A stretch of 64,000 nt of DNA from Carnobacterium_B sp040274945 (GTDB lineage: Bacteria > Bacillota > Bacilli > Lactobacillales > Carnobacteriaceae): contig NZ_JBEMAR010000010.1 of the NCBI RefSeq assembly GCF_040274945.1, forward strand, positions 62,001 through 126,000. The letters run 5' to 3'. Each line of letters begins with the position of its first letter. Positions within the stretch are counted from its first letter, which is position 1. This document shows, piece after piece, positions 1-9,076 of this stretch. The translations under genes and the position numbers were made by a program. The notes beneath the pieces were generated by a model. It worked only from the letters and a program-made list of their open reading frames with translations. It was not told the DNA's origin and made no database searches.

Positions 1-973
1 GGATAAGTGCATACTCATTTGTTTGATCATTTTGCGGTATTTCATTCAACAGATGTGAAGGTGGCAATTGATAATCTTTATTTTCTCTTTCTGCCCCTAT
101 CTCAAAATCGATCATTTCGCTCTCATTTTCTTCAAAAGCATCATCTCCAGCTTCCTTAGTCACCGGTTTTTCAACACGATTTTGATAACTGTCAATTTCT
201 AGCTGCAATTGCTCATTTTTATCTTTAGTGATTGATTGATTGATTTCATTTGTAGTTGATACTGCTTTGACTGTATTTTTATTTTCTTTATTTTTCTTAT
301 TAACTTTTACCCCCTCAACCTTGGGAGCCTCTTTTAACTTACTTGTTTTTTGATGGATAGACATCTTAAAATGATTTGAAGCTGATTTGAACTTCTCCCA
401 GATCATTAGAAATAGCTGCCCAGTTTTTTTCAGAAAAGTTTTAAACGATAGTTGAAATAATAAAAATAGTCCAAAAAAGCAACTAAGTCCTGCTATAAAA
501 TAAGTACCCCATTGAGAAAACAAGAAATAGCTGACCGCATACAAAACAGCTCCAATCATACCCCCACCAAGCGATTGGGTAATTTCGTTATTTGCCATGT
601 CTGTCATGAAAAAACGAAAAGTAGCAGAGACGATGTTCATATCTGAATGGACAATAGGTGCAAATAAACGGGCATGTAGTACTAGCAGTAAGCTGCTGTA
701 AATAAGTAAAAATCCCATAATACGTTTATTTTTAAAAGGAGGTTCTTTACCTTTAAACACTAGATACACGCCATAGATTCCTACTAAAATGGAGGCTACG
801 ATAAAAGTGTTTCCTACAAAAAAACGAAATAGATTTGCACTAAAAACACCCGCAAAGCCAGTTTTTGAAGCTGAAAAAATACTTAAAATAATAAATATCA
901 AGCCAATAATTTCAAAAGAGAAACGATAATTTGCGTTCTTTTTAGTTGTGCTAGTCTTTTTTTTCACTGCCAC
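1..973 (-). CDS. ftsK: FtsK/SpoIIIE DNA translocase, N-terminal part (gene runs off the left edge)
   Basis: This is the first 324 codons of a membrane-anchored DNA pump that moves chromosome ends through the division septum. The start is GTG at 973, with AAGGAGG ten bases upstream. The visible protein has a short basic N-terminus and four hydrophobic membrane segments separated by short loops, as in the 4TM domain of FtsK. A long charged Lys/Glu/Asn/Thr linker follows, and then a YQLPPSHLL segment typical of the entry to the motor domain. The ATPase and the gamma DNA-reading domain lie outside the window. It is the last visible gene before topB on the same strand. Assignment rests on the membrane layout plus the YQLPP motif, so FtsK versus SpoIIIE naming is arbitrary. 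Confidence 0.85.
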   Translation of the reverse strand, partial: MAVKKKTSTTKKNANYRFSFEIIGLIFIILSIFSASKTGFAGVFSANLFRFFVGNTFIVASILVGIYGVYLVFKGKEPPFKNKRIMGFLLIYSSLLLVLHARLFAPIVHSDMNIVSATFRFFMTDMANNEITQSLGGGMIGAVLYAVSYFLFSQWGTYFIAGLSCFFGLFLLFQLSFKTFLKKTGQLFLMIWEKFKSASNHFKMSIHQKTSKLKEAPKVEGVKVNKKNKENKNTVKAVSTTNEINQSITKDKNEQLQLEIDSYQNRVEKPVTKEAGDDAFEENESEMIDFEIGAERENKDYQLPPSHLLNEIPQNDQTNEYALI

Positions 974-1040
974 GATTTTCTTCCCTCCTTATACTTCTTC
1001 TTTGATTATACACAAAATTACTCTTAAACGGAATGCAGTA

Positions 1041-1083
1041 AAAGGATGAAATAGACAATCTTTCTTGCCTTATTCCATCCTTT
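1041..1083 (-). terminator. weak hairpin downstream of topB
   Basis: A 13-bp inverted repeat with one mismatch (arms 1041-1053 and 1071-1083) lies just past the topB stop. The T-run is poor, so it may only partly stop transcription into ftsK. Confidence 0.35.
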
Positions 1084-1096
1084 CCTAAATCCAAAT

Positions 1097-3175
1097 TTAA
1101 TTGTCTTTTTTTGCCATTGCAGCTTTCATGGCTAACGCCAACGGACTTTCTACTTCTTCTTGTTGATTATTTATTTTTTGCATTAATTTCTTTGTTTCAT
1201 GTTTGCTAGGTTTCTTACTATTTTTTCCTTCTAATTTTTCAGTAATGTTACAATATTTGCATTTAAAGTAATTCCCATTTTTACCTTCATGAATTTCCAT
1301 TTTTCGATGGCACTGTGCACAGCGGTGATTAGATACTTTCGGATCTTTTCTACGTTTGTACGAACAAGTTGAACTGCTACAAATAAGTAATTTCCCATCA
1401 CGGCCACTTCGTTCTTTCAATAATTCGCCGCAATCAGGACAGATTTTGTTCGTTAATGCGTGATCTTTATACGTTTGCGTACTTGTTTTGATCTCTGTTA
1501 CTAATCTGGCCGTTTCCGTTTTTATTTGCTTTAAGAAGTCCTCTTTTTTTAAACCACCATTTGAGATTTCTTCCAACGACTTCTCCCATTTACTTGTTAG
1601 TTCAGGAGTCACCAATGTAGGGTTTACTAATGTTAGCAATTGTTGTCCTTTAGGCGTTGTGCTTAGCTTATTTTGATTTCGTTCCATTAATTCGCTACTA
1701 ATCAATTTTTCAATAATCTCAGCACGAGTTGCAGGTGTTCCTAAACTATTTTTTTCCATATTTTGTAACAAAGTACCTTCAGATAATCGAGCTGGTGCTT
1801 CAGTTAACTGTTTTTGAATGGTATAAGCTGTACGCATTAATTGTTCGTTTAATTTATACACATTTTCTGATTGTTTTGGAACGTCCTTTTTCCAGCCTTT
1901 TTCAAGTACGGTTTCTTGGTGTAGACTAACTAAAATATCTGCTACTGAAAAAACAATCGTTGTCTTAGAGACTTTATAAGCTGGTAAAAATAATCCAATA
2001 AAACGTTCCACAACCATGCGATAAATTTTCAACTCATCTGCTTCCATTTTTTCTGGACGCGGTCGTTCTTCAGTAGGAATAATACCATGATGATCTGTCA
2101 CTTTAGCAGTATTAAAAATACCTTTTTGAGTTACTTGAGCTCCTCTTTTCAAAATTCCTTTAGCTTCTTCAGGAGCAAATCCTTGAATCGCCATAATTCG
2201 TTCTTTCATAGTTCCTACCATGTCTTGAGTCAGATATTTTGAGTCTGTTCTTGGATAAGATAGCACTTTATGACGTTCATATAAGGTCTGCATTAAACTA
2301 AGTGTTTTCTTTGCTGAAAATTGGTAACGTTGGTTAGCTTCGCGTTGAAGTTCGGTTAAATCATATGGCATTGGCGCTTGTTGGACCGCCTGTTTTTCTT
2401 TTATATCTACAACTGTTATTGGTTTGTCTTTTAACGATAATACTAGCTTCTCGGCTTTTTCTCGGTCTTTAAACTTACGTGGAGCTCCCTCTTGCAAGAC
2501 AGCTTTTTTTCCATCGACTGTCAATTGCACCGTATAAAAAGTTTCTGGAACGAAAGACTGTATTTTTGCTTCTTGCTTACGTACCATTGCTAATGTAGGT
2601 GTTTGTACCCGTCCAGCTGATAAATTATCTTGATACTTCACAGTCAATGCTCTAGTAACGTTTAAACCAATTAACCAGTCTGCTTCTGAACGCGCAACTG
2701 CAGAATCGTATAATGTATCGTATTTTTTACTTGGTTGCAATTGATTAAAGCCATCTTTAATAGCCTTATCAGTTTGCGATGAGATCCATAGTCTTTTTAC
2801 TGGTTTATTAAAATGAACATACTCTAATATCCATCTTGCAACCAATTCTCCTTCACGTCCAGCATCTGTCGCAATGACTGCTGATCCAATGTCTTTTCGA
2901 TTAGCCAATTGTTTGATTGCTTTTAATTGGCCTCTAGTATTCGTTAACGGCTTAGTTGTCATTTTTTCTGGAATAAGCGGTAAGACATTTAAGTCCCATG
3001 TGCCCCATTCCACTTTATAATCTTCTGGCATTTTCAATCCCAATAAATGGCCTAATGCCCACGTTACAATAACGTCATTTCCTTCAATGTGTGTCTTGCT
3101 TTTTTGAGTTGCACCTAATACTCGTGCAATTTCTTTCCCTACACTTGGTTTTTCGGCGATAATTAATGTCTTCAT
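1097..3175 (-). CDS. topB: DNA topoisomerase III (type IA)
   Basis: A 692-residue type IA topoisomerase, which relaxes and decatenates DNA by passing a single strand through a transient 5'-phosphotyrosyl break. The Toprim domain opens with LIIAEKPSVGKEIA at residue 3 and carries the metal-binding DAGREGE motif near residue 105. The catalytic tyrosine is Tyr307 in SYPRTDS. Two C-terminal zinc-ribbon-like Cys clusters follow (CPDCGE...CSSSTC and CAQCHRK...CKYC), ending in a Lys-rich tail. The full length fits TopB of Bacilli. It is flanked by housekeeping genes with no transfer genes nearby, so it is the chromosomal enzyme and not a plasmid or ICE copy. The ATG start agrees with the conserved N-terminus. 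Confidence 0.95.
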   Translation of the reverse strand: MKTLIIAEKPSVGKEIARVLGATQKSKTHIEGNDVIVTWALGHLLGLKMPEDYKVEWGTWDLNVLPLIPEKMTTKPLTNTRGQLKAIKQLANRKDIGSAVIATDAGREGELVARWILEYVHFNKPVKRLWISSQTDKAIKDGFNQLQPSKKYDTLYDSAVARSEADWLIGLNVTRALTVKYQDNLSAGRVQTPTLAMVRKQEAKIQSFVPETFYTVQLTVDGKKAVLQEGAPRKFKDREKAEKLVLSLKDKPITVVDIKEKQAVQQAPMPYDLTELQREANQRYQFSAKKTLSLMQTLYERHKVLSYPRTDSKYLTQDMVGTMKERIMAIQGFAPEEAKGILKRGAQVTQKGIFNTAKVTDHHGIIPTEERPRPEKMEADELKIYRMVVERFIGLFLPAYKVSKTTIVFSVADILVSLHQETVLEKGWKKDVPKQSENVYKLNEQLMRTAYTIQKQLTEAPARLSEGTLLQNMEKNSLGTPATRAEIIEKLISSELMERNQNKLSTTPKGQQLLTLVNPTLVTPELTSKWEKSLEEISNGGLKKEDFLKQIKTETARLVTEIKTSTQTYKDHALTNKICPDCGELLKERSGRDGKLLICSSSTCSYKRRKDPKVSNHRCAQCHRKMEIHEGKNGNYFKCKYCNITEKLEGKNSKKPSKHETKKLMQKINNQQEEVESPLALAMKAAMAKKDN

Positions 3176-3314
3176 GTTTATTCCTTTCTCTACTTAAAAC
3201 TACTGTTCCTTTTACCTATCCCTGTGACCATTATGCATCCATTGTAAGTTATCTCTATACTCAATGCAACAAGACCAAAAGTTTGTTCTTTTTACTAGTT
3301 AGCATCAAGAATGA

Positions 3315-3343
3315 TTGACCAAATTTAAATCGCTCGTTACAAT
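3315..3343 (+). promoter_or_regulatory. sigma-A promoter of acyP-yidC
   Basis: TTGACC (3315-3320) and TACAAT (3338-3343) are separated by 17 bases, close to the vegetative consensus. Transcription should begin near 3350, about 34 bases before the first acyP start. Confidence 0.7.
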
Positions 3344-3383
3344 AACTTAAACAAGGAACTATTATATATTAAGGAGGCTTAAG

Positions 3384-3755
3384 ATGAGTTCTTTTTTTTC
3401 AATAGTCAAAGAGTTTCTTTTTCCAGTTAATAAACCAATAGAGTCTTCAATAGAAGACAATAGTAATGGAGGGATTTCTATGAAAAAGGTTTCGATTCGT
3501 GTAACAGGTTTTGTTCAAGGCGTTGGCTTTCGTTATTCAACCAAATTAGTAGCTGATCAGATTGGTGTCTACGGTATTGTTCGTAATGAATCAGATGGAA
3601 GCGTTTATATAGAAGCTAATGGTGAAGAAGAAAAAATAGACAAATTTATAGAAAAAATAAGAAATTCCCCTTCACCCAGTGGGCAAGTTGATTCTATCAA
3701 TGTAGAAGAACTTTCCTCTTTGCCTGTCAGAGATAAGTTCACAATAAGCAATTGA
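3384..3755 (+). CDS. acyP: Acylphosphatase, with possible 32-residue N-terminal extension
   Basis: A small enzyme that hydrolyses carboxyl-phosphate bonds of acylphosphates. The core begins at the internal Met33 (ATG at 3480) and runs 91 residues, the usual family length. It has the phosphate-binding GFVQGVGFRYST loop with its catalytic Arg and the VRNESDGSV segment with its catalytic Asn. There are two in-frame starts with good ribosome binding sites: AAGGAGG before 3384 and GGAGGG before 3480. The upstream start gives an extra N-terminus (MSSFFSIVKEFLF...) that is partly hydrophobic. Standard annotation would use 3480; both products are plausible. It is co-directional with yidC, 65 bases upstream of it. 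Confidence 0.88.
   Translation: MSSFFSIVKEFLFPVNKPIESSIEDNSNGGISMKKVSIRVTGFVQGVGFRYSTKLVADQIGVYGIVRNESDGSVYIEANGEEEKIDKFIEKIRNSPSPSGQVDSINVEELSSLPVRDKFTISN
3468..3482 (+). promoter_or_regulatory. internal ribosome binding site of acyP
   Basis: GGAGGG followed by ATG at 3480 gives the family-length acylphosphatase. It competes with the start at 3384. Confidence 0.6.
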
Positions 3756-3777
3756 AAACCATTCCTGAATCCTGTAT

Positions 3778-3797
3778 AGTAAGTAATGCTACTTACT
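3778..3797 (+). repeat. small perfect hairpin in the acyP-yidC gap
   Basis: Arms of 8 bp (3778-3785 and 3790-3797) with an ATGC loop sit 24 bases before the yidC start. The U-run is very short, so I read it as a weak attenuator or an RNA stability element rather than a proper terminator. Confidence 0.4.
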
Positions 3798-3820
3798 TTA
3801 AAAATGAAGGATTGTGAACA

Positions 3821-4744
3821 ATGAAAAATTTCAAGAAATTACTTTTATCAGGAACGCTATTGAGCGTTATGGTTTTTTTGTCTGGTTGTATGGGTCATGA
3901 CTCAGATGGAAATCCTAGTGGTTTTATTTACGAATTTCTAGTGGTTCCAACGCAACAAGTGATCATTCAACTTGCTGAATTATTAGGAGGTAGTTATGGA
4001 CTAGCTATTATTGTCATTACATTAGTTGTCCGCTTAATTATTTTACCTTTAAATTTAAGCCAATCAAAAAAATCTATTATACAACAAGAAAAGATGGCCT
4101 TGATCAAACCAGAAATGGAAGAAGTCCAAAAGAAACAAAAATCTGCTGTTACAGCTGAAGAAAAAGCTGCTGCTCAACAAGAACTCATGAGTCTTTATAA
4201 AGATAACAACATGAGCATGTTAGGTGGTATCGGATGTTTACCATTGCTGATTCAAATGCCGATATTTACAGCTATGTTCCAAGCAATCAATTTGTCTAAA
4301 GAAATAGGAAATAGTACATTCTTAGGTTTTAGTTTAGGAGATCAAAATATTGCTCTTGCTATCGCAGCCGGTGCTGTCTATTTTGTTCAATCTTATGTCT
4401 CTATGATTGGACTTCCTGAGGAACAAAAGAAACAAATGCGTACAATGATGTATGTTAGTCCAATTATGATTTTAATGGTTTCATTTACATCACCTGCGGG
4501 GTTAGGGTTGTATTGGTTTGTTGGAGGAATTTTTGCAGTCTTCCAAACACTGATTACTAATTTCATTTTTAAACCTAGAATTAAAGCACAAGTTGAAGCG
4601 GAAGCTAAAAAACGTCCTGCTAAACCAAAACGGACGATTAAACAAGCTGAGCCTGTTGCACAACAATCTAAAGTTTTAAATCAACCATCAAATAAAACAA
4701 ATGGCCGCGGTAGAAATGCCGGCAAACAACAAAAAAATCGTTAA
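3821..4744 (+). CDS. yidC: Membrane protein insertase YidC/Oxa1 (lipoprotein type)
   Basis: A 307-residue insertase that places membrane proteins in the cytoplasmic membrane with or without SecYEG. The N-terminus is a lipoprotein signal with lipobox LSGC (Cys23), as in Gram-positive YidC1/YidC2 (SpoIIIJ/YqjG). Five hydrophobic segments follow. The conserved groove arginine is Arg71 in VVRLIILPL, and a charged helical hairpin rich in Lys/Glu/Gln lies at about 85-130. The C-terminus is basic (KKRPAKPKR...GKQQKNR), which is typical of the copy that binds ribosomes. It is not next to rnpA, so it is probably the second YidC paralogue. A strong terminator follows at once. Confidence 0.95.
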   Translation: MKNFKKLLLSGTLLSVMVFLSGCMGHDSDGNPSGFIYEFLVVPTQQVIIQLAELLGGSYGLAIIVITLVVRLIILPLNLSQSKKSIIQQEKMALIKPEMEEVQKKQKSAVTAEEKAAAQQELMSLYKDNNMSMLGGIGCLPLLIQMPIFTAMFQAINLSKEIGNSTFLGFSLGDQNIALAIAAGAVYFVQSYVSMIGLPEEQKKQMRTMMYVSPIMILMVSFTSPAGLGLYWFVGGIFAVFQTLITNFIFKPRIKAQVEAEAKKRPAKPKRTIKQAEPVAQQSKVLNQPSNKTNGRGRNAGKQQKNR

Positions 4745-4748
4745 AAAA

Positions 4749-4776
4749 AAATACCTACTCGAATGAGTAGGTATTT
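4749..4776. terminator. bidirectional terminator between yidC and the kinase gene
   Basis: A perfect 12-bp stem (4749-4760 and 4765-4776) with a GAAT loop has A-rich and T-rich flanks, so it works for both convergent genes. Confidence 0.9.
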
Positions 4777-4778
4777 TT

Positions 4779-6326
4779 TTATACTTCATCTTTGTAGATA
4801 GGCAATGTGATTCTAAATATTGAACCATAGTCTAAAACACTTTCTACAGTGATTGTGCCGTTGTATCCACTTAATAATTCTTTTGCTATCGCTAGACCAA
4901 GTCCGTTTCCACCCTTATGTCTGCTACGAGCTTTGTCAATACGATAAAAACGATTAAAAATCTTTTCAGCGTCTTCTGGAGTCATCCCTTCACCAAAGTC
5001 TTGAATGGCAATCTGGACTTCTCGATCATCATTTGCAACTGAGATATGGACTTCTTTACGGTCAGTAGAATATTTCACTGCATTATCTAGCAAGATAATC
5101 AAAATTTGTTCAATATGATTTCGGTAAATGGAAACATATACCTCTTCATTAATATCATCATCCAAATTAAAAACAAAGTCCGGATGAATCATTTTAAAAT
5201 TATTATAAGTTTGTTGAATAATCGGCTTTATAGCCGTTTTTTCATTCTTATAATGGATTTCTACTTGCTCAGCTCTAGATAAATCTAACATCTCCTGAAC
5301 CAAACTTTTCATCCGTGTGATTTCTTGTAATGAAGCAGAAAGTGATTCATCTAAAATCTCAGGATCATTTTTGCCCCACCGATCTAATAGCTTCAAATGA
5401 CCTTCCATTACAGCGACTGGTGTTCTTAATTCATGAGAAACATCTTCAACAAATTGCTTCTGTTGTTCAATATACTTTTGCATCTTATCCAACATATCAT
5501 TAAAAACAACGGATAGATGATCCAATTCATCATTTCCTTCAACTACTTCAATTCTAGAAGTCGATTGCGTATCTTGTCGAAGGTCATTCATTGTTTTTGT
5601 AATGTTTTTTATTGGCTTCAAAAAATTAGATGCCAAGAAGTAGCCTAAAATACCACTAAAAATAAGAGCGGCAGAACTCATAGCTACTAAACTAATAAGC
5701 GTTACCTCAATCATATTATGGTAATCTGACATCCCATCGATAACTTGTACATATCCAATGATTTGTTGTGTCTCATTAGAAATAACAGGCGCAACTCCAT
5801 AATAGCCCTCTTCACCATTTACTTCGATCATCTTGATAACGGGTTCCGAGCTTTCTTCAAAAGAAAAATCACCTAATTTTGATTCAAAAAGCAAACGCGA
5901 TGTTGGAGTATACACTCTTACAATGACATCTTCTTCATTCATTTTGGCATATAAGGTATCTTCGTAATTTCCAGAGTCTTCAAAGGTTGTATTTCTCTGA
6001 TCGTATTCCCCGTTTAGCTCCATAATATCTGGAAAGTAAGAGGGATTAAATGCAGAGTAAACTGTTGACTTTGATAAAGCTGTAGAATCACTATCTGTTA
6101 TTTTATTTTCATCAACTAGACGACTAGTTGCTCCAAATAAAACTTCTCTAAAATTTTCTTCCTCTTGCGTGAACATAATTTGTCTAAAACCTACAAAGAT
6201 AGCAATTGAAAAAATCGAAAACGTTAAGAATATTGCAAGTGTTGCTCCAATAGTCCATTTCCATTTTAAGGATAATCGTTTTCTTTTCTTTCCTTCCCTA
6301 TTTTTGTCATAGAACGAGAATCTCAC
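4779..6326 (-). CDS. Sensor histidine kinase (LisK/CovS/ArlS-like)
   Basis: A 515-residue membrane kinase paired with the adjacent response regulator. It has a basic cytoplasmic tail, TM1 at about 26-50, an extracellular sensor of about 155 residues rich in acidic residues, TM2 at about 208-232 and a HAMP linker. The HisKA box FVEDVSHELRTP has phospho-acceptor His298. The ATPase boxes are N (ILLDNAVKYS), G1 (DFGEGM) and G2 (GNGLGLAIAK). Its start overlaps the regulator stop by 4 bases (ATGA), implying coupled translation. The partner resembles LisR/ArlR/CovR proteins of Bacilli, which control envelope stress, adhesion or virulence functions. The signal here is unknown. Confidence 0.9.
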   Translation of the reverse strand: MRFSFYDKNREGKKRKRLSLKWKWTIGATLAIFLTFSIFSIAIFVGFRQIMFTQEEENFREVLFGATSRLVDENKITDSDSTALSKSTVYSAFNPSYFPDIMELNGEYDQRNTTFEDSGNYEDTLYAKMNEEDVIVRVYTPTSRLLFESKLGDFSFEESSEPVIKMIEVNGEEGYYGVAPVISNETQQIIGYVQVIDGMSDYHNMIEVTLISLVAMSSAALIFSGILGYFLASNFLKPIKNITKTMNDLRQDTQSTSRIEVVEGNDELDHLSVVFNDMLDKMQKYIEQQKQFVEDVSHELRTPVAVMEGHLKLLDRWGKNDPEILDESLSASLQEITRMKSLVQEMLDLSRAEQVEIHYKNEKTAIKPIIQQTYNNFKMIHPDFVFNLDDDINEEVYVSIYRNHIEQILIILLDNAVKYSTDRKEVHISVANDDREVQIAIQDFGEGMTPEDAEKIFNRFYRIDKARSRHKGGNGLGLAIAKELLSGYNGTITVESVLDYGSIFRITLPIYKDEV

Positions 6327-7015
6327 GAACGCATCACATAACCTGTCCCGCGAACAGTTTGAATGTAGCTGTCAACATTTGGAACATCAATTTTATTTCT
6401 TAGGTAACGAATATATACATCTACAACATTTGTTTCAACTTCAGTTTCGTATCCCCAAACTTTATTCAACAATACATCACGAGCTAAGACAACATTCACA
6501 TTTTCCATTAACTCTAGCAACAATTCATATTCACGCTTAGTTAATTCAATAACTTCGTCTCCACGACGTACGACACGGTTTTCTTTTTCAACCGTTAAAT
6601 CTCTATACGTAACTGTTGTTTGTTTTGTGATATTTTGTTCGCTTTCAATTTCAATACGGCGGAATAATGCGCGCAAACGTGCTAATAATTCTTCAATAGC
6701 GAATGGTTTAACAATATAGTCATCTGCTCCATGGTCTAAACCAGATACACGGTCAATAACTGAGTCTCTAGCAGTCATCATAATAATAGGTACATTACTT
6801 ACTTGTCTGATACGACGACAAACGTCTATTCCATTTAATTCTGGTAGCATTAAGTCTAATAAAATAACATCCCAATGTGCATCTTCTGCAACTGCAGCTT
6901 CTAATCCTGTGCGTCCATTGTAACGAACCTCTGTTGCGTAGCCTTCATGTTTTAATTCAAGTTCTACAAAACGAGCCAGATTCTTTTCATCTTCAATAAT
7001 TAAAATTTTATTCAT
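6323..7015 (-). CDS. OmpR-family response regulator (LisR/ArlR/CovR-like)
   Basis: A 230-residue DNA-binding response regulator that forms an operon with the kinase downstream. The receiver domain opens with MNKILIIEDEKNLARF. The phospho-acceptor is Asp54 in LLDLMLPELNG, with conserved Thr/Lys in MMTARDS and YIVKPF. The C-terminal winged helix ends in TVRGTGYVMR. A GTG four codons earlier (7027) is an alternative start. AGAGGAG lies 3 bases from that GTG and 15 from the ATG, so neither spacing is ideal. I use the ATG because it matches the family N-terminus. The sequence is closest to LisR of Listeria among proteins I know. Confidence 0.9.
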   Translation of the reverse strand: MNKILIIEDEKNLARFVELELKHEGYATEVRYNGRTGLEAAVAEDAHWDVILLDLMLPELNGIDVCRRIRQVSNVPIIMMTARDSVIDRVSGLDHGADDYIVKPFAIEELLARLRALFRRIEIESEQNITKQTTVTYRDLTVEKENRVVRRGDEVIELTKREYELLLELMENVNVVLARDVLLNKVWGYETEVETNVVDVYIRYLRNKIDVPNVDSYIQTVRGTGYVMRS

Positions 7016-7238
7016 GTTAGTGTACACCTGCTCCTCTAAAATCCCTATTTTTGTCTCTTTTGCTCTTGTTACGATACCATGTTAAGTCATTTTTCACAAT
7101 CAATTTTTAATGTGTCCGTTATCATTTTACCATAAATTAGAAATAAATGAGAAGGTTAAAATTCACCTTTAAGAGTTTCTTAAGCAATTCGACAGTTGTC
7201 TATTATTTAATAGGTGATTTCATTATTTTTTGTCATAC

Positions 7239-7274
7239 AAAAAGAAGCTGAAATTATATTTTCAGCCTCTTTTT
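7239..7274 (-). terminator. terminator of gnd
   Basis: A 14-bp stem with one imperfect pair (left arm from 7239, right arm to 7274) is flanked by A- and T-runs just downstream of the gnd stop. It could also serve the opposite strand. Confidence 0.75.
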
Positions 7275-7300
7275 GCGATCTATTTTAGAAAAACAACGTC

Positions 7301-8734
7301 TTACAGTTGTTCTTCTCCTTCATTTCCATACCAGTCAAAGTGGAAAGTTCCAGCTTTATCTGTTCTTTCATAAGTGTGTGCTCCGAAATAATCACGTTGT
7401 GCTTGAATGATATTTGCAGGCAGATCAGCAGTACGATATGAATCATAATAAGCAATTGCTGAAGAGAACGTTGGGATAGGTACACCTGATTTAACAGCGA
7501 TACCAATCACATCACGAACAGAATCTTGGTAATTTTTAGTGATATCCATAAAGTAATCATCCAACATTAAGTTTTTAAGATCTGCTTTGCGATCATAAGC
7601 ATCTGTAATTTTTTGCAAGAAACGAGCACGAATGATACAACCGGCACGGAAAATTTTAGCTATCTCACCGTACTGTAAATTCCAATCATACTCTTCACTA
7701 GCTGTACGCATTTGTGCAAATCCTTGAGCGTAACTCATGATTTTACTGAAGTACAAAGCTTGTCTAATTTTTTCAACTAATTCAGCTTTTTCGCCTTCAA
7801 ATGAATAGCTAGCAGGTTTTGGTAAAACTTTGCTTGCTTCAACACGTTCTTCTTTTAAAGCTGAAATATAACGTGCAAAAACTGATTCCGTGATCAATGG
7901 AAGTGGTACACCCAAATCTAATGCACTTTGAGATGTCCATTTACCTGTACCTTTATTTCCAGCACGATCTAAAATGATGTCGACCATTGGTTTTCCAGTT
8001 TCAGGATCTTTTTTAGTTAAAGCTGTTGCTGTGATTTCAATTAAGAAACTATCTAATTCGCCTTTGTTCCATTCAGCAAATACTTCAGCTATTTCTTCAA
8101 CTGATAAACCTGCAACATTACGTAATAAGTGATAAGATTCAGCAATCAATTGCATATCACCATATTCGATACCATTGTGGACCATTTTAACGTAATGTCC
8201 TGCTCCATTTGGCCCGATATAAGTAACACAAGCTTCACCGTCTTCAGCTACAGCAGCAATTTGTTCAAGGATAGGTGCAACAAGATCATAAGCTTCTTTT
8301 TGCCCACCTGGCATAATAGCTGGTCCTTTAAGTGCACCTTCTTCTCCACCAGAAACACCTGTTCCGATAAAGTTCACACCTGATTCTGCTAGCTCTTCAC
8401 TGCGGCGAATTGTATCTTTGAAGAAGGTATTTCCTCCATCAATCAATACATCTCCTTCATCAAGATGCGGCAATAAAGATTGGATGGTTGCATCCGTTCC
8501 TTTACCTGCTTGTACCATTAATAAAATACGTCTTGGTTTTTCAAGAGAATCCACAAATTCTTCAACTGTACGAGTCAATACTAATTTCTTACCTGGATTT
8601 TCTGCAATAACTGCTTCTGTTTTAGATGTTGTACGGTTATAAACTGACACGGAATATCCTCTGCTTTCAATGTTTAAAGCCAAATTTTTCCCCATAACAG
8701 CCATTCCAACTACACCAATTTGTTGCTTACTCAT
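7301..8734 (-). CDS. gnd: 6-phosphogluconate dehydrogenase, decarboxylating (NADP-dependent)
   Basis: A 477-residue enzyme converting 6-phosphogluconate to ribulose 5-phosphate, CO2 and NADPH in the oxidative pentose phosphate pathway. The N-terminal Rossmann fold has IGVVGMAVMGKNLALNIESRG, with substrate motif GTGVSGGEEGAL at about 127-138. The catalytic segment GAGHYVKMVHNGIEYGDMQ contains the active Lys and Asn. The all-helical C-terminal domain ends in a Gly/Glu tail (WYGNEGEEQL) that reaches the other subunit. AAGGGAG precedes the ATG. It is monocistronic, bounded by its own promoter and terminator. Confidence 0.97.
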   Translation of the reverse strand: MSKQQIGVVGMAVMGKNLALNIESRGYSVSVYNRTTSKTEAVIAENPGKKLVLTRTVEEFVDSLEKPRRILLMVQAGKGTDATIQSLLPHLDEGDVLIDGGNTFFKDTIRRSEELAESGVNFIGTGVSGGEEGALKGPAIMPGGQKEAYDLVAPILEQIAAVAEDGEACVTYIGPNGAGHYVKMVHNGIEYGDMQLIAESYHLLRNVAGLSVEEIAEVFAEWNKGELDSFLIEITATALTKKDPETGKPMVDIILDRAGNKGTGKWTSQSALDLGVPLPLITESVFARYISALKEERVEASKVLPKPASYSFEGEKAELVEKIRQALYFSKIMSYAQGFAQMRTASEEYDWNLQYGEIAKIFRAGCIIRARFLQKITDAYDRKADLKNLMLDDYFMDITKNYQDSVRDVIGIAVKSGVPIPTFSSAIAYYDSYRTADLPANIIQAQRDYFGAHTYERTDKAGTFHFDWYGNEGEEQL

Positions 8735-9076
8735 ATTTATTTGAACTCCCTTCTCTTCAACCTCTATTTAATTAATTATTATTTCTTTGTCCCTTACTAT
8801 CCTAGCAAAAAAAGCGAGAAATGAAAAGTTGTTTCATATATTCTGTTAACTTATTTATTTTCTCACTCAAGTTACATCCATTTTTCAAGTTAAAAATACG
8901 ACTTATACACTTTTATTCGAAAAAATGCGGTTTCTTTTGAGTGAAAGTACATTTTTCCATCTAACAAAAAAACACTTTTCACCTTTTTTCATCCTGCTTA
9001 GTGTAAACTATGGAGTAGAGTAGAGTTTATTTCTTAATCGTATCTTCTATTAATCTTATTTCAAGGAGCGTTTGCC
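8735..9076. other. gnd-corA divergent intergenic region
   Basis: This 342-base gap holds the gnd promoter on the minus strand and the start region of corA on the plus strand, with AAGGAGC ahead of ATG 9077. It contains poly-T/A tracts and a loose inverted repeat (GTGAAAGT/ACTTTTCAC). I see no ORF, RNA gene or operator that I can name. Confidence 0.6.
8799..8827 (-). promoter_or_regulatory. candidate gnd promoter
   Basis: On the minus strand TTTTCA (8822-8827) and TAGGAT (8799-8804) are 17 bases apart, and the -10 is extended by TGC. Confidence 0.5.
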
